Assembly (NCBI RefSeq): GCF_950295315.1
Contig: NC_080172.1
Coordinates: forward strand, 110,336,353-110,400,352
Length of the DNA: 64,000 bases
Direction of reading: 5' to 3'
DNA from: Erinaceus europaeus
Lineage: Eukaryota > Chordata > Mammalia > Eulipotyphla > Erinaceidae
Notes under the pieces: model-generated
What the model saw: only the letters and a program-made list of their open reading frames with translations
Told to the model about the DNA's origin: nothing
Databases searched by the model: none
Shown here: in pieces, positions 47,327-59,200 of the stretch
Position numbering within the stretch: the stretch's first letter is position 1
Layout of the letters: each line of letters begins with the position of its first letter
Translations under genes and position numbers: made by a program

Positions 47327-47418
47327 TGTGTAATTTAGAAATCATAGTTTTCATCTCTAAAAAATTGTTCTGTGTGTAATTTAGAAATCATAGTTTTCAT
47401 CTCTAAAAAATTGTTCTG
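47327..47418 (+). repeat. 46-bp tandem duplication
   Basis: A unit containing TAATTTAGAAATCATAG and CTAAAAAATTGTTCTGTG occurs twice with exact 46-nt spacing, between a GT repeat (47312-47330) and a group A SINE. Confidence 0.92.
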
Positions 47419-47424
47419 TGGTCA

Positions 47425-47752
47425 CCAGGCGGTGGTGCAGCAGGTTAAGTGCACATGGCACAAAGCACAAGGACCGGCATAAGGATCCCGGTTCGAGCCC
47501 CCAGCTTCCCGCCTGCAGGGGTGTCGCTTCACAAGCAGTGAAGCAGATCTACAGGTGTCTATCTATCTCTCCCCCTCTCTGTCTTCCCCTCCTCTCTCAA
47601 TTTCTGTCTGTTCTTTCCAACAATAATAATAACAACAGCAACAATAAACAACAAGGGCAACAAAAGAGGAAAAATAGCCTCCAGGAGCAGTGGATTCGCA
47701 GTGCAGGCGCTGAGCCCCAGTGCTTACCCTGAAGGCAAAAAAAAAAAAAAAA
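47425..47752 (+). repeat. SINE (group A, long form)
   Basis: Sense copy with GGCGGTGGTGCAGCAGG head, GGTTCGAGCCCCC, 3' module and A-tail. Confidence 0.92.
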
Positions 47753-47867
47753 TTGGGGGTCTGTTTTATTGCATGTCTCTGTTCAACTTTTTCAATGGAG
47801 TTTAGTTTGAAATATTTTATGTCAGTTTTGGATTCATTTTTGTCTTTTGTTTTCCTCTTTTATGTCT

Positions 47868-48045
47868 TTTTAAAAAAATATTTTGTTTATTTTAATGAAA
47901 GAGATACAGAGAGAAGATATGCATAGATCAGAGCACTGCTGAGCTCTGGCCTATGGTTGTCCTAGGGATCCAACCTGGAACCTTAGAGCCTCAAGGCATG
48001 AAAGTTTTTTTGCATGATCATTGTGCTCTTTCCTTAGCCTTTTTC
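47868..48045 (-). repeat. SINE (group C)
   Basis: Antisense with CAGAGCACTGCTGAGCTCTG and GATCCAACCTGGAACC. Confidence 0.8.
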
Positions 48046-48189
48046 TCTCATTATATGTCCCGTTTGCTACTTACTCCATCTTAGCAAGATTTTAAATAAG
48101 GGATCCCAATTTGCCTCTCCAATGAATATGATGGGAGAGGACTTCTGTGATAATATACTACATAGGAAAGTGAATTTTGCCTGACTATG

Positions 48190-48905
48190 GTTGACTTTGA
48201 ATAAGAAAAAGAACAGCTGGGTGGGTAGACCTAAAGTAATGAGTCACATGAGGCTTTTAAAAATGAGGGGTTTTCTCTGACCTGTGGCAGCAAAGTAAAG
48301 AGAGATTTAAATCATGAGAAGGACTCTGTGTCAGTGTTAACTTGTAGATGGAGGTTGGGGGCATGCTTGATAAGGAATTCAGGTGGTCTCTACAACTTGG
48401 AAACTGTCTCTGGCTGTCAGCTAGCAAAGAAGCAAAGTCCTTAATCCTGTACTTGCAAGAAACTGGATTCTGCCAGCCACTTGAATTAATTGAAACAAAA
48501 GATTTTTCTTCAGAATTTCAAGATGAGACCAACCTGGGAGACACAATGGTTTTAGCTTTGGGAGATCTTTAGCAAAGAGTACAGACCATTCAGCCCAGAC
48601 TCTGACTAACAGAACTGTAGAATAATCAATGGGTATTGTTGTAAGCCACTGAATTTGTCATAATTTGGGTTTTTATTTCTTTATTGGGGAGTTAATGTTT
48701 TACATTCAACAGTAGATACAATAGTTTGTACATGCATAACATTTCTCAGTTTTCCATATAACAATACAACCCCCACTAGGTCCTCTGTCCTCCTCCTTGG
48801 ACCTGTATTCTCCCCACCCACCCACCCCAGAGTCTTTCACTTTGGTGCAATATGCCAATAATTTGTAATGTAGCAATAGAAAACAAATACATCGGGTAAT
48901 CTCTT
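48190..48905 (+). repeat. MLT1-type (MaLR) LTR, interrupted
   Basis: Resembles the MLT1 LTR 3' half (GAGAAGGACTCTGTG, ACTGGATTCTGCCAGCCACT, AACAGAACTGTAGAATAATC, GTAAGCCACTGAATTTGTC, then AGCAATAGAAAACAAATAC). It is split by a LINE-tail insertion at 48668-48857. Recognised from memory; old and degenerate. Confidence 0.65.
48668..48857 (-). mobile_element. LINE 3'-tail insertion inside the MLT1-type LTR
   Basis: About 190 bp (TTTCTTTATTGGGGAGTTAA through CCCCACCCACCCACCCC) flanked by ATAATTTG (48660-48667 and 48858-48865). The LTR reads on across the gap once the insert is removed. Confidence 0.7.
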
Positions 48906-49496
48906 GTTTGATGCCAGGCATTTTGAATTTCAGCTTGTTGGATGTTGGCTACTTCTATACTCCTAAACTGTATTCCTAAATGTGTTCTTGAGTTTTAGTC
49001 TAGGTCACAGTTAAATAAGTTACATGGAAGCAGTTTCATTTTTGAGTGTTGTGGTTAAGACTTGTTATATAGAGCCACCACATTATTTATTTTAAGGATA
49101 ATTATTTTCTACTACTGGAACAAAAGTTAATGCTTGTTCAAGAGAACCTTCAGGTACTTTCGGAGTGCTCTTTGGGACTACTATATTACTTCCTTTGTCT
49201 GTGAACTGCACCCCGGTGGTCTCTGTACTCCCACTTTTGTCTTTTTTGTGGTTTATCTTATGTAATTAATATATTCACAACATAGTTATGTTTAACTAAT
49301 ACAATTAAAATATTTCCTTCTCTGTACTGTTTTCTGTGGTGTTTGAAATTAACACTCTCCTTACTTAAGCTGTATCAGATGTCATCATAAGTTTGTGTTT
49401 AGCTTATTTTAGACAAAAAGTGAAATAAAAATTCAGAGTGTGAAAATACTACAGAATGAGGAATGTTTTAGTCTATACTAAGAATCGTTAGTTCTG

Positions 49497-49648
49497 TGGT
49501 CCAGGAGATGGTGCAGTAGATAAAGCATTGTACTCTCAAGCATGAGATCCTGAGTTCAATCCCCAGCAGCACATGTGCCAGAGTGATGTCTGGCTCTTTC
49601 TCTCTCCTCCTCTGTTTCTCATTAATAAATAAATAAAACATTTTAAAA
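49497..49648 (+). repeat. SINE (group D)
   Basis: Sense copy: CAGGAGATGGTGCAGTAG, GAGTTCAATCCCCAGCAGC, tail ATTAATAAATAAATAAAAC. Confidence 0.9.
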
Positions 49649-49914
49649 AATAGTTCTGTGTCTTTAACTCAGTAGTTTGCCTGCCTTGCCCTACCTGTGG
49701 CCTCTATCCTCACAGTGCACCTGGATACTCCCAAGGCAGTTAGATGGCTCAGTCTCAGAGCTGATCTCACTTGTTTTCCTTCTCTTAGAGAAGTCATTCT
49801 CCTTGTCTGATACCCAGTGGCTGACATTGTCAAGTGTGGGTTTAGTTGTGAGGGTAAATCCAGGTCTTTTTTATTTGCTAACATTTCTGTAATTTCTTTA
49901 AAGAAAAGAAAAAA

Positions 49915-50032
49915 AAAGATTGATTTCCTGAGACAGAAAAGACTGTGGTTGGTATCTGTGGTGCTCAGTGTCCCGTGCTAGACCCCGGCCTACAAGTGAA
50001 AGCCCTACCACTGCACCACCTACTGGGCCACA
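49915..50032 (-). repeat. SINE fragment (group D)
   Basis: Degraded antisense copy ending CTGCACCACCTACTGGGCC. Confidence 0.6.
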
Positions 50033-50878
50033 TCACTTACTTTAATTAATTAAAAACGTTAAGTAAAAGAAAGTTTCGATTATTTGAGTTGTTTGCCAGG
50101 AAACACTTGTCTTAAAGTACAACACGTGAAGTTTTATTAGCAAAACATCTTTGAAAATTCTAATGTACCAAGTCTAACCCAGGTGCTGATGAAATTGTAT
50201 CTCCAAATGGGGTAACTCACAGTTGCTTGTTTTCATTTGAACACCTATAGTAATTATTTGCCTAAGGAGATGGACATTATTTTATACTTAATTACTTGAC
50301 TAAACTATTAGAATGGCAAGGTATTATTTTATATCAAATCTAGAAAAATCCACTTACTTCTGCAAAAAGCCTCTGTAAAGTCCTTTTGTATATTAACATG
50401 TCCTTTTGTATGTTACATAACTATTAAACACAGCTATTCACACAACCCTGTTTCCTTGTTTCTAATTTCTGTATGTTAATTTAATAGGCATATTATTTAA
50501 CTTATCCTTTTCCATAGGTTCTATATACACGATTCTATCAATATTCCTTTTATGTGATTGTGGAAATAAGTGTAAAATAATAAACATAAGAATTTTTTAT
50601 AACTTGTTTCTATTTTATACACTACAGACAACTCTTGGGAATATATGATTCTTTCTGTAATATTTCTTGTAGTTGTTTTAATTATAAGTTTTCAATGTGT
50701 GTTTCTAATTAAAATAGGAAAGAGCATAGTTACCTCAAGAAACTACAGAATGGAGAAGAAATTCTGTGATGTTGGTAGTTTTTTTTTTTTTTCACCCTGT
50801 TTCTAAATAGGCAATTAAGACATAGTTATCTGTATTAAGAATGTCTGTTCTTAATTGAGGCTTTTTTTGTGTTAATAG

Positions 50879-51064
50879 GGACTTTGGAAGTTCGTCTTAT
50901 GGGCTGCCAAGATATCCTAGAAAATGTTCCTGGACGATCAAAAGCAACATCAGTTGCACTTCCTGGGTGGAGTCCAAGTGAAACCAGATCATCTTTCATG
51001 AGCAGAACGAGTAAAAGTAAAAGTGGAAGTAGTCGAAATCTCCTAAAAACCGATGACCTATCCA
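50879..51064 (+). CDS. PKN2: PKN2 coding exon 7 (C2-like domain start)
   Basis: Completes codon 328 and encodes to residue 389 plus one base. GTLEVRLMGCQDILENVPGR begins the C2-like domain; a long serine-rich insert (WSPSETRSSFMSRTSKSKSG) follows. I end the exon after TCCA because only that joins exon 8 in frame as DLS-NDVC, the known sequence. The donor GTTCAG is very weak, and GTAAAC 5 nt further on is a rival donor that would shift the frame. Confidence 0.92.
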
Positions 51065-52336
51065 GTTCAGTAAACCGATTTTTAAAAAATAATATAGAAA
51101 ATAAGGGGGCCTATACAAAGGGTTTAGCATAGGGAACAGAGGATGGGAAGACTCCAGTTGGACCCCCCCCCAACTATGTGTTAAAAGACATAGTGATAGG
51201 AAAGCACTACCAAGATTTACTTGACTAAAATATTTATTACAAAAACTACGTGACATAGCTTTTATTCTTTTGAAAGAATAGCATATTGAGCATCACTCTG
51301 CCTAACTGAAAGTGTCTAGAGGCTATGAAATTAGTTCTTACCGTATCACTTCATGATTATTTTAATGATAGACTTAACACTTCTAAACCAACATTGAAAT
51401 GTTGACAGCCACAAGACTCTGCTTTCTGAAATAGGATAAGTGAGATAGCTTACAAAGGGTGCCTTTGCCAAATGTGTGGGGCAGTTTTGAGCCCAGCCCT
51501 ACTACACTGGGGGAAGCGTTGGTTTCTGGTATCTTTGTCTTTCTCCTGTGTGTGAAACCCTTGGTAATGAAATAATAATAATAATAATAATAGCATGTTT
51601 AGTAAATCAGTATTCTTTATGAACAAATGAAGGTACAAGGGGCATAAAATCAAGAGACTTCTAAAGCACTTTGGAGACATTCTGAAGTATAATTTATAAA
51701 TTGTAATGTAAATGTGTAACTGAGATGGAGTGACAATTCCAACTAACCCACACTGCAGTGATTTCCTGTATAGAAAAAAAAAAAAAAAAAAAGAATCGGC
51801 AGTCAATGGGTAGTGACTGGCCTGCATTTGGTCTGACCCTGTCGATACACCTGGAACTTACTTCATAGCAACATTAAGTGTTGGTTTTTAAAGTCGATGA
51901 TTTTGTATGACCCGTGAGGTTTATAAATTATCCAAATGGCCTTTTGTAGAAAAGAAAAAAAAAAGAGGTTCCCCACTTCTGCTTTGAGGTAGCAGAGTGT
52001 ATAATAGGTGAAGACGTAGGAAAACTGGGTGATGAACATTGACATACACACCTACATTGTAGAAAACAACTAGTATTCACTCCAGTTGGTCTAATATAGA
52101 TGGAACAGGTTAGAGAGTGGTTAGTTATTTGTGTTTCTGTTAAAAGAACAATTTGAGAAGGTCTTGTGTGTACATGTATGTAGATATAAAACTAGCCATT
52201 TACAGTTCAAATGTTTCAGTATTGACAGTTGAGAAACCTTATTTCAAGAGATCATAAGGCTGGTTTGTAATAAACAGTAATGTTTACATTTAAAGATTTT
52301 AAAGCGTCTAAGCAAGTTTATAACTTGTGTTTACAG
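51065..52336 (+). other. PKN2: Intron 7 of PKN2 (1.3 kb)
   Basis: Weak donor GTTCAG, acceptor TTTACAG. A sense group E SINE sits at about 51435-51590. Otherwise unique sequence with no recognised feature. Confidence 0.85.
51435..51590 (+). repeat. SINE (group E)
   Basis: AAGTGAGATAGCTTAC head, GGGGCAGTTTTGAGCCCAGC, ends in ATAATAATA repeats. Confidence 0.65.
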
Positions 52337-52446
52337 ATGACGTGTGTGCAGTTTTGAAGCTAGATAATACCGTGGTTGGTCAAACTAGCTGGAAACCTAT
52401 TTCTAATCAGTCCTGGGACCAGAAGTTTACGCTGGAACTAGACAGG
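52337..52446 (+). CDS. PKN2: PKN2 coding exon 8 (C2-like domain)
   Basis: Completes codon 390 and encodes to residue 426: [20 protein letters not shown] then [16 protein letters not shown], central beta strands of the C2-like fold. Acceptor TTTACAG, donor AGG/GTAAGA, phase 1 to 0. Confidence 0.97.
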
Positions 52447-53839
52447 GTAAGATGAGAGCCTTTTTACTCGATGTTTCATTATGTATGTAGTTGATTTTAA
52501 GTACCTTTTTTTTTTTTAGAAGTCTTTGTAAAACTTCACTCTAGCAGAAAAGAACCTAGGTAATGTAGTTAAGGAAACCCACAAACCACAATAGTGCACA
52601 TTACTAAACTTCAAAAACTCCTGCTAAGTCTTTAGTATACTTCTAAGTATATATACTCTTTTTTCTCTGTGATAATTTAAATAAGAAAACAGTAGATGAT
52701 GATGAAAAAAGAAGAGGAAATAGTTTTAAATTGCTCATGAAAAGTGAAACTATCAACTAGACTGGTAACTGTTTCTTCCTGCTCATTTATTTCATCAAAA
52801 ACTATTGCTTCTTCTCCATGGCACCAAATTCTTTCCACTTTGTAAGCCTGTGCCTTTAGAGACTTTGAAGGCACTGAATGGCTAAATAAAGTTCTTCATC
52901 CCCTGGGCCTCTTAGGTCTTCTGAGTTATGCCAATTACTTGTCCCTCATCTTAGTACAAACTTCTTTTCAGCACAAACCAAATTTATTATTACTGTAACT
53001 CCTGTATACATAGTGCTTTTTACATCTTTTTAGTCTTTTATCCTGTGTATTTATAGACTTTATTAATAGAAAATGTTTATAGAAACATTTATAGAAAAGG
53101 TTATTTTAAACTGCCATGTTCATGCCATTTTGCCTCAAATGTCAAGTTCCTTTTCTGCAAGACTCTCAACTTAAGTCGTCTGTCTGGTTTCTGTCCTTTT
53201 CAAGGTAGAGATGTATCCATCTTTTCAGAACTATGGATTCTGTGTGTTCTGCATTTCTATTCTTAATAGGTCACTTAAGTTTTTTTCTTACAAAATTTGC
53301 TATCTATAAATGTTTAGTAGGCATAATAGCTATGTGATTTGTTTTGTTCCTTAATTCCCTCAGCTCTCCTGTTATAAAGTTTAATCCCCAGGAGATTGAG
53401 ATAATGAACAAGGATACACTGAGTTCTTAGAACTAACCCTTTCCCTTTCGCTTTATTAATATAGAAAGCTATCTTTCTATCAGTGCTAGAAACAGGGAAG
53501 ACCCAGTTTTTTAACTTAAACTTTAAAAAATTTAGGAACAATCACTGCTGTTGAGAGCAGAGATATAGAAAGTGTTTACTTTTTTTTTTTTTTAATTTGG
53601 TGCTAAAACCTTGTGTGTAAGTATATCCACTGCTCCTGGACCAACTTTTTCATTCCTTTCATTTCAAATGGAGAAGGGGGCTGGGAGGACAACAGAGTAC
53701 CACTCCACCATGCACAGAATTCCCATAATGCCATGGTTTGAACCTAGGTAAAGTGATCACCCTGGTGGGTAAACTTTCACCCAGCTCTAATGATAGGCTT
53801 CTCTTCGATAATTTAGATTATTTAAAGTTTTATGGTCTG

Positions 53840-53945
53840 TTTACTAACGAGAGAAAGAACCACAATACCACTGTGGCATATGCAGTGCCAGCAGTCAAAC
53901 TCAAGGCCACGTGCTTGTAAGTTCAGTGCCATAGGTAGAGTCCAG
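53840..53945 (-). repeat. SINE fragment (group D)
   Basis: Antisense with AACCACAATACCACTGTGG and CAGTCAAACTCAAGGCC. Confidence 0.55.
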
Positions 53946-54029
53946 GTAATTATTTAAGCAGGTAGAGCACAGGGCTTGACTTGCATGAGACCCCAGATTC
54001 TTTTAAAACATAAAGGCACTGGGCCAGGC

Positions 54030-54525
54030 AGTGGAAAGCCCAGTAGAGCTCACCTACCACCATGCTCAAGGACTCTGGTGCAAGCCCCAGTCCCCAGATG
54101 CTGGAAGGTAAGGAAGCTTCACAAATGGTGGAGCAGTGCTGCTCTCCTCACAAATGGTGGAGCAGTGCTGCTCTCCCTCTCAATTTCTCTATCAGAAATA
54201 AGTAAATAAATCTTAAAAAAAAATAAAACAGGGGCTGGGCAGTGACATACCCGGTTAAGGTTAAGGGCACATAGTATTATACACAAGGACCCAAGTTCAA
54301 GCAAGCCCCTGCTCTCCACCTGCAGCAGGAATGCTTCACAAGCAGTGAAACAGATCTGCAGATATCTTTCTTTCTCTCTGTCTCTATCCTCCCTCCCCTC
54401 TCAATTTCTCACTGTCCTATTGGGTAAAATTGGGGGGAAGGGAAATGTCCGCCAGGAGTAGTAGGTTCATAGTGCTGGCACTGAGCCCCTGTGATAACCC
54501 TGGAGGCCAAAAGAAAAGAGAAAAC
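54030..54525 (+). repeat. Two sense SINEs (group B), the first with an internal 29-bp duplication
   Basis: 54030-54220: TGGAAAGCCCAGTAGAGC head; a 29-bp unit starting TCACAAATGGTGGAGCAG is repeated at 54119 and 54148. 54230-54525: long form with GGGGCTGGGCAGTGACATAC head and 3' module. Confidence 0.8.
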
Positions 54526-54964
54526 CCTGTAATAAAATTTTTTAAATAAATAAATAAATAAAGTAAGGATATTAAATTGCATTGAAACTTTTGCTGCAGT
54601 TATAGATACTGAACAAGACTGTTACGTATCACTTAATCTTCATGGTGCTCTTAGGAAGTAATGTACAATTTCTATCAAAGCTTTACTGGATTTCTGTGAG
54701 GGAATAGAACAAATGCTACAGAAGTCTATCTGAAACCACAGCTTATTGGCACAATGAGAAATGCTCTTTCACTAAATGACTATGGTCTGATATGATTGAA
54801 ATTTAAAGGTTTGAGAAAAAATCATAAACCATTAAGTTATGTTTCAGAATTTATGAGTTTGACTCCTAAAATATATCAATAGAATTACATGAAGATACAT
54901 CACCAGGAATAAAGAGCATAGGTAATGGGACTGAAATAAATGTTTAAAACATTTTAATTTTTTT

Positions 54965-55166
54965 TTAAAAAAATTTCTTTTGTTTTTATTTATTTATTAG
55001 ATACAGCCAGAAATCTAGAGGGGAGGGAGTGATAAGTTGACAGAGAGACACTTGCTTCACCACTTGTGAATCTTTTCCCCCTGCAGGTGGGGGGCTAGGG
55101 GCTCAAACCCAGGTCCTTGTGCATTGTAACATGTGCACTCAACCAGGTGCGCTACCACCCAGCCCC
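54965..55166 (-). repeat. SINE (group B)
   Basis: Antisense with TTTATTTATTTATTAGATAC, GGGGCTCAAACCCAGGTCC and GCGCTACCACCCAGCCCC head. Confidence 0.88.
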
Positions 55167-55249
55167 TGTTTAAAACATTTAAAGAAACACTAAAAGAATT
55201 GAAAGTATGAATAAAGAATGAAAGATGAAACAAAATGACTTGCCAGGAT

Positions 55250-55575
55250 TTTTTTTTACTGATTTAATTATGATCAACAAATCTGTTGGATAAGAGGGGC
55301 ACAATTCCACACAGTTCCCACCACCAGAGTTCCATATCCCATCCCCTCCATTGAAAGTTTTCCAAATCTGTATCCCTCTGGGAGCATGGACCCAGGATCA
55401 TTATGGGGTGCAGAAGGTGGGAGGTCTGGCTTCTATAATTGCTTCTCTGTTGGACATGGGCGTTGGCAGGTTGTTCCGTACTCCCAGCCTGCTCCTGTCT
55501 TTCCCTGATGGGGCAGAGCTCTGGATAGGTGGAGTTCGGGACACATTGATAGGTTGAGTTCGGGACCATCTGGGA
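55250..55575 (-). repeat. Hedgehog LINE 3'-end repeat (antisense)
   Basis: T-run start, then blocks shared with 14866 and 20037 (GGGGTGCAGAAGGTGGGAGG, GGACATGGGCGTTGGCAGG). Confidence 0.75.
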
Positions 55576-55670
55576 CTTGCTTAAAAGTAGTTGGGGTGAA
55601 AGTGACAGTGAAACATGATTAGATGATAAATTGTTCTGGGTGGTAAAGATAACCATATAAAACTATAAAA

Positions 55671-55855
55671 GGCGGGCTGGGCGGTGGCGCAGCGGGTTAA
55701 GCACACAGAATGCAAAGCATAGGGACCAACGAAAGATCCCGGTTCAAGCCCCAGGCTCCCCAACATCGAAAAAAATTATAAAAAAGATGGCCTCTGGATT
55801 TGTAGTGCAGACACCGAGCCCCAGCAATAATCCTGGAGGAAAAAGAAAACATACA
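55671..55855 (+). repeat. SINE (group A), internally deleted
   Basis: Head GGGCTGGGCGGTGGCGCAGC and 3' module (GATGGCCTCTGGATTTG) are present, but the central CT-rich and CAA parts are missing. Confidence 0.8.
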
Positions 55856-57034
55856 TACACAAACAAGAAATACCCTCTTTGAAATAAATAAGTGGAAAGA
55901 TAAAATTACAGGAGAGTGGTAGGTGTGGAAGATAGAGTTAAAGAAGTTGCTTGAATGTAACACAGTCAAAAGGATGAAAACCATGAGAGGCATAAACAGA
56001 ATTAGAATAATTAGCACACTAGAATTCCAGAATGAGCGAAAAAGTAGAATGGAGTAGTGATGACGTGTGGAGCAGTAATGGCCTAGAATTTTCCAGTATT
56101 GGTAATACGAATCCTCAGATTTGAGAACACAGTTCCTGATTTATCCTAAAAGCATGAATTAGAGAAGAAAATAGGACTGCATTTAGTCAAAATATTTGTG
56201 TAAATAGATATTTAATGTGGTCTTGATGAAAAAGAGAACTTGGACTTAATGTAAGAGAAAAAATAGAAAATCTTACATGACAGTATACAAAGAGGCAAAT
56301 TTAAGTTTGGAATATTAGGGAGTATTTGGAACTTTCTTAGAATGATACATGCAGCAGTTATACATACATAGCTTATAGTACTGCAAATTGTATCACAATT
56401 ACTTACTTTTTTTTTTTTTCTCTGGACTAAAGGAGCAAATGCCCTCATATTCGTAGTCTAAGTCTCCAGTTTAGTTCTAACTGTCCCAAAACATTCTGTG
56501 GTTTCCTTCTTTTTCATCATGTTTGTTCCAGCTGGAGAATCACCTGTCTGACTTCCTGAACAGAAAACACAATATTGTTTCCTGTGGTGGTGGTTTGCTG
56601 GGTTACAGATGCCTCCCTTCCCTATCCAAGTCTCAGACCCTGTAAGCTGACAGCAGGAAACATTGTTAGGAGATCTAATGACAGGAAGAGAGGAAAGTCG
56701 GGTGCTACTTTCTTTGTTTTCTTGGTAGTGCTCATCTCTGACTACAGTTCTGGTAAGCAGTCCTTTTTCTTAGTAGGAGTGGTAGTAGATTAACACTGTT
56801 ACTAGTCCTTAGATGCTTTCCTACCCCTTGCTGGTTCCTTCTCCTGTAGTCTAAATTACTATCCCTGATTCAAGTATTCATTCCAGTTATTTCCCAAAGT
56901 ACTTGAGCTTTTAACGTGAACAGACTACTATAACATTAATAAACGTCCATACTCTATGACATTTACTAATGTCAGAGTAATTATTTCTACAGACGCTTCC
57001 CTTCAAGGCAAGTATTCTTTCCACTCACCCTAGT

Positions 57035-57200
57035 TGTTGTTGTGATGGGACAGAGAGAAATTAAGAGGGGAGCAATAGGTAGAGAAGGGAAGAGAAAGCT
57101 CTCTTTGAAGCTTCCTCCCACATGTGGGATTGGGGCTCTGAACCCAGGCTCCTTGTACATGGTAACCTATGCAATCAGCCTGGTTTGCCACTGCCAGGGC
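57035..57200 (-). repeat. SINE (group B)
   Basis: Antisense with GGGACAGAGAGAAATTAAG, TCTGAACCCAGGCTCC and TTTGCCACTGCCAGGGC head. Confidence 0.7.
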
Positions 57201-57839
57201 ATTATTCTCCCGTAATAATTACATCAGAGCAATAAAATGAAGTAGGGTGCCCTAAGCTCACTGCCATAAATTTCTTTTTTCTGTTTCATTTTCTGACTAT
57301 AAGACCTTCTGGCATATCTCTTTACTTATTTTTTTTTCATGTCCTAAGTGTTTTCTGTATTAATTTACATTAACTAATTTTATTATTTACAATCAAAAGA
57401 TTATTATGTATACCAGGCACTTACATAATAAGACACATAGGTTCATATATTAAAAGTTGTTATATGAAAGAAGTAATTTTTACTCGGTTGAGCCTAAAGG
57501 AAAAAAACATTTGTCTTATGCATCTTCTACAAGATGCTTAAAATAAAATAATGGGGAAGTCTAGTACTTTATCATTGAAATGTAGGTAAATTGTAAACAT
57601 ATATAGAGATCATTTTATGACTTGACCTCAGCCTGCATATTGTTCTACAAGTACACTTAATAATTTATTGTTAAAACATTAAATATGTTTACCACATGAC
57701 ATAACTTTTTAGTGGTTAGAGTATTCTTTCATCTGGATATGGTGTACTATGCTTTTCACTTTTGGCTTTTTCAAGTTCTAACTAGGCTGCTCCAAAAAAG
57801 AAAACCAGCATCTTTCTGTGTAAAGTTGTATGTGAATTT

Positions 57840-59200
57840 TGTTTCTTAATGTATTTTTATTAGTAATTTAATATAGATTTATAAAATTGTAAGATAATAG
57901 GGGTATAATTCCTAAGTTCCCACCACCAGACTTCTGTGTCTCCATCCTCTCCATTTGAAATTGTAGTACCTCTCCCAAGATCAACAAACAAGCTGATTCT
58001 ATAGTTATTTATCTCTTATCTATGTATATATTTTTCCCTTTTTTTTTTCCAATGGTCTTACCTTCATTTCCTTTCTAAGTCACTCCTGTACCTATTACTA
58101 CTTCCGAGTGTCTTTCCTTTTCTTCTCGTCTCTCTCAGATAAGAGAAACAGTGCTTGGCTTCCCCTGGTGTTTATCAGATTTGCTTCCCTTCCATTACTG
58201 ATATAAAAATAAGATTCTTGGCAACAAACACTTCAGGTCCAGATGAAATGAAAGTAGAGAGCCTTCTGATTTACTTCCTGTATCTTTCACCCTTCTGGGA
58301 ATATGGACCAGAATTCTTTTTAGGGTACAAAGGCTGGCTTTTGTAATTGCTTCTCCAATGGACATGAGTGGTGGCAGGTCGATCCACATCCCCAGCCTGT
58401 TTCTGTCTTTCCCTAGTGGGGTAGGGTTCTAGAGAGATGAGGTTCCAGGACACATTGGTGAGGTCATCTGCATAGGGAAGTCAGGATGGGATCATAGTAG
58501 CATCTGGAACTTGGTGGCTGAAAGGCGGTAAGTTATAAAGCTGGGCAAATATATAATAAACAGAAACCAAAAAGTACTAATAGAGCAGATGAGAATAGGG
58601 ACCATAGAGTAGAAGGAAGCTGGGAAATAGTTTAGGAATGTTCCTAGGAGCCTATACCTTAGTAATCTTTGCCTGAGCTTGATAACTAACATAGAAGTGG
58701 ACTAGAAATTTTGTCTGGGAAGATGGTTTCACAGTTGAGAGTAGAACTAGGAAGAAGGATTAGGGCAGACAGTTGCTCCCAGCCTGAAGCTATCTAAATG
58801 CAGTTAACTGTTTGCCACATCTAATTAATCTGGAGCCCATATCTCTTCACATTTAGCACCAGAGCCTGTACAACTTCTGAGTCCTTGTCAAGCAGAGCTC
58901 ACACTCCACAGTCACAGCTGGGAACATTGTGAACTGCACACTCCGTAGAACCAGTCTTCCTTGAGTGGCAGAGAGTAGGATGACCCAGCCTCCCTATGAA
59001 GAGTAGGGCAACCTTACCATTGCCAGTTCATAGTGAGGGTATGGTCCTGAGGAAGCCCACAAAGGGGCTTATGATGATGTTCCCAATGGATATGACCAAT
59101 GATGGTAGATAAAGGGGCCTATTAGAGGTCTAGGTCCATATTATCTATGGGAGCAATCCAAGAATTCCCTGTCTAGGTTCCCCAGGCTGAATTTTGTTTT
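57840..59200 (-). repeat. Hedgehog LINE 3'-end repeat (antisense), long copy
   Basis: Parallels the 14866-16250 repeat nearly end to end, including AGAGCCTGTACA at about 58861. It lacks the Vingi-like insertion, so it serves as the empty-site comparison for 15594-16097. Confidence 0.75.

Larger units (their letters stand above)
40686..50878 (+). other. PKN2: Intron 6 of PKN2 (10.2 kb)
   Basis: Donor GTATGT, acceptor TTAATAG. Contains LINE remnants, many SINEs and an MLT1-type LTR. Nothing recognised in about 42190-42700, 45190-45600, 45800-46710, 48910-49490 and 50035-50870. Confidence 0.9.

Noticed and set aside
51070..51132. Exon 7 extending to the TAG at 51130
   Set aside because: The extension (SVNRFLKNNIENKGAYTKGL) is unlike PKN2, while the join at 51064 to exon 8 reproduces the known protein. 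An alternative truncated transcript cannot be excluded.
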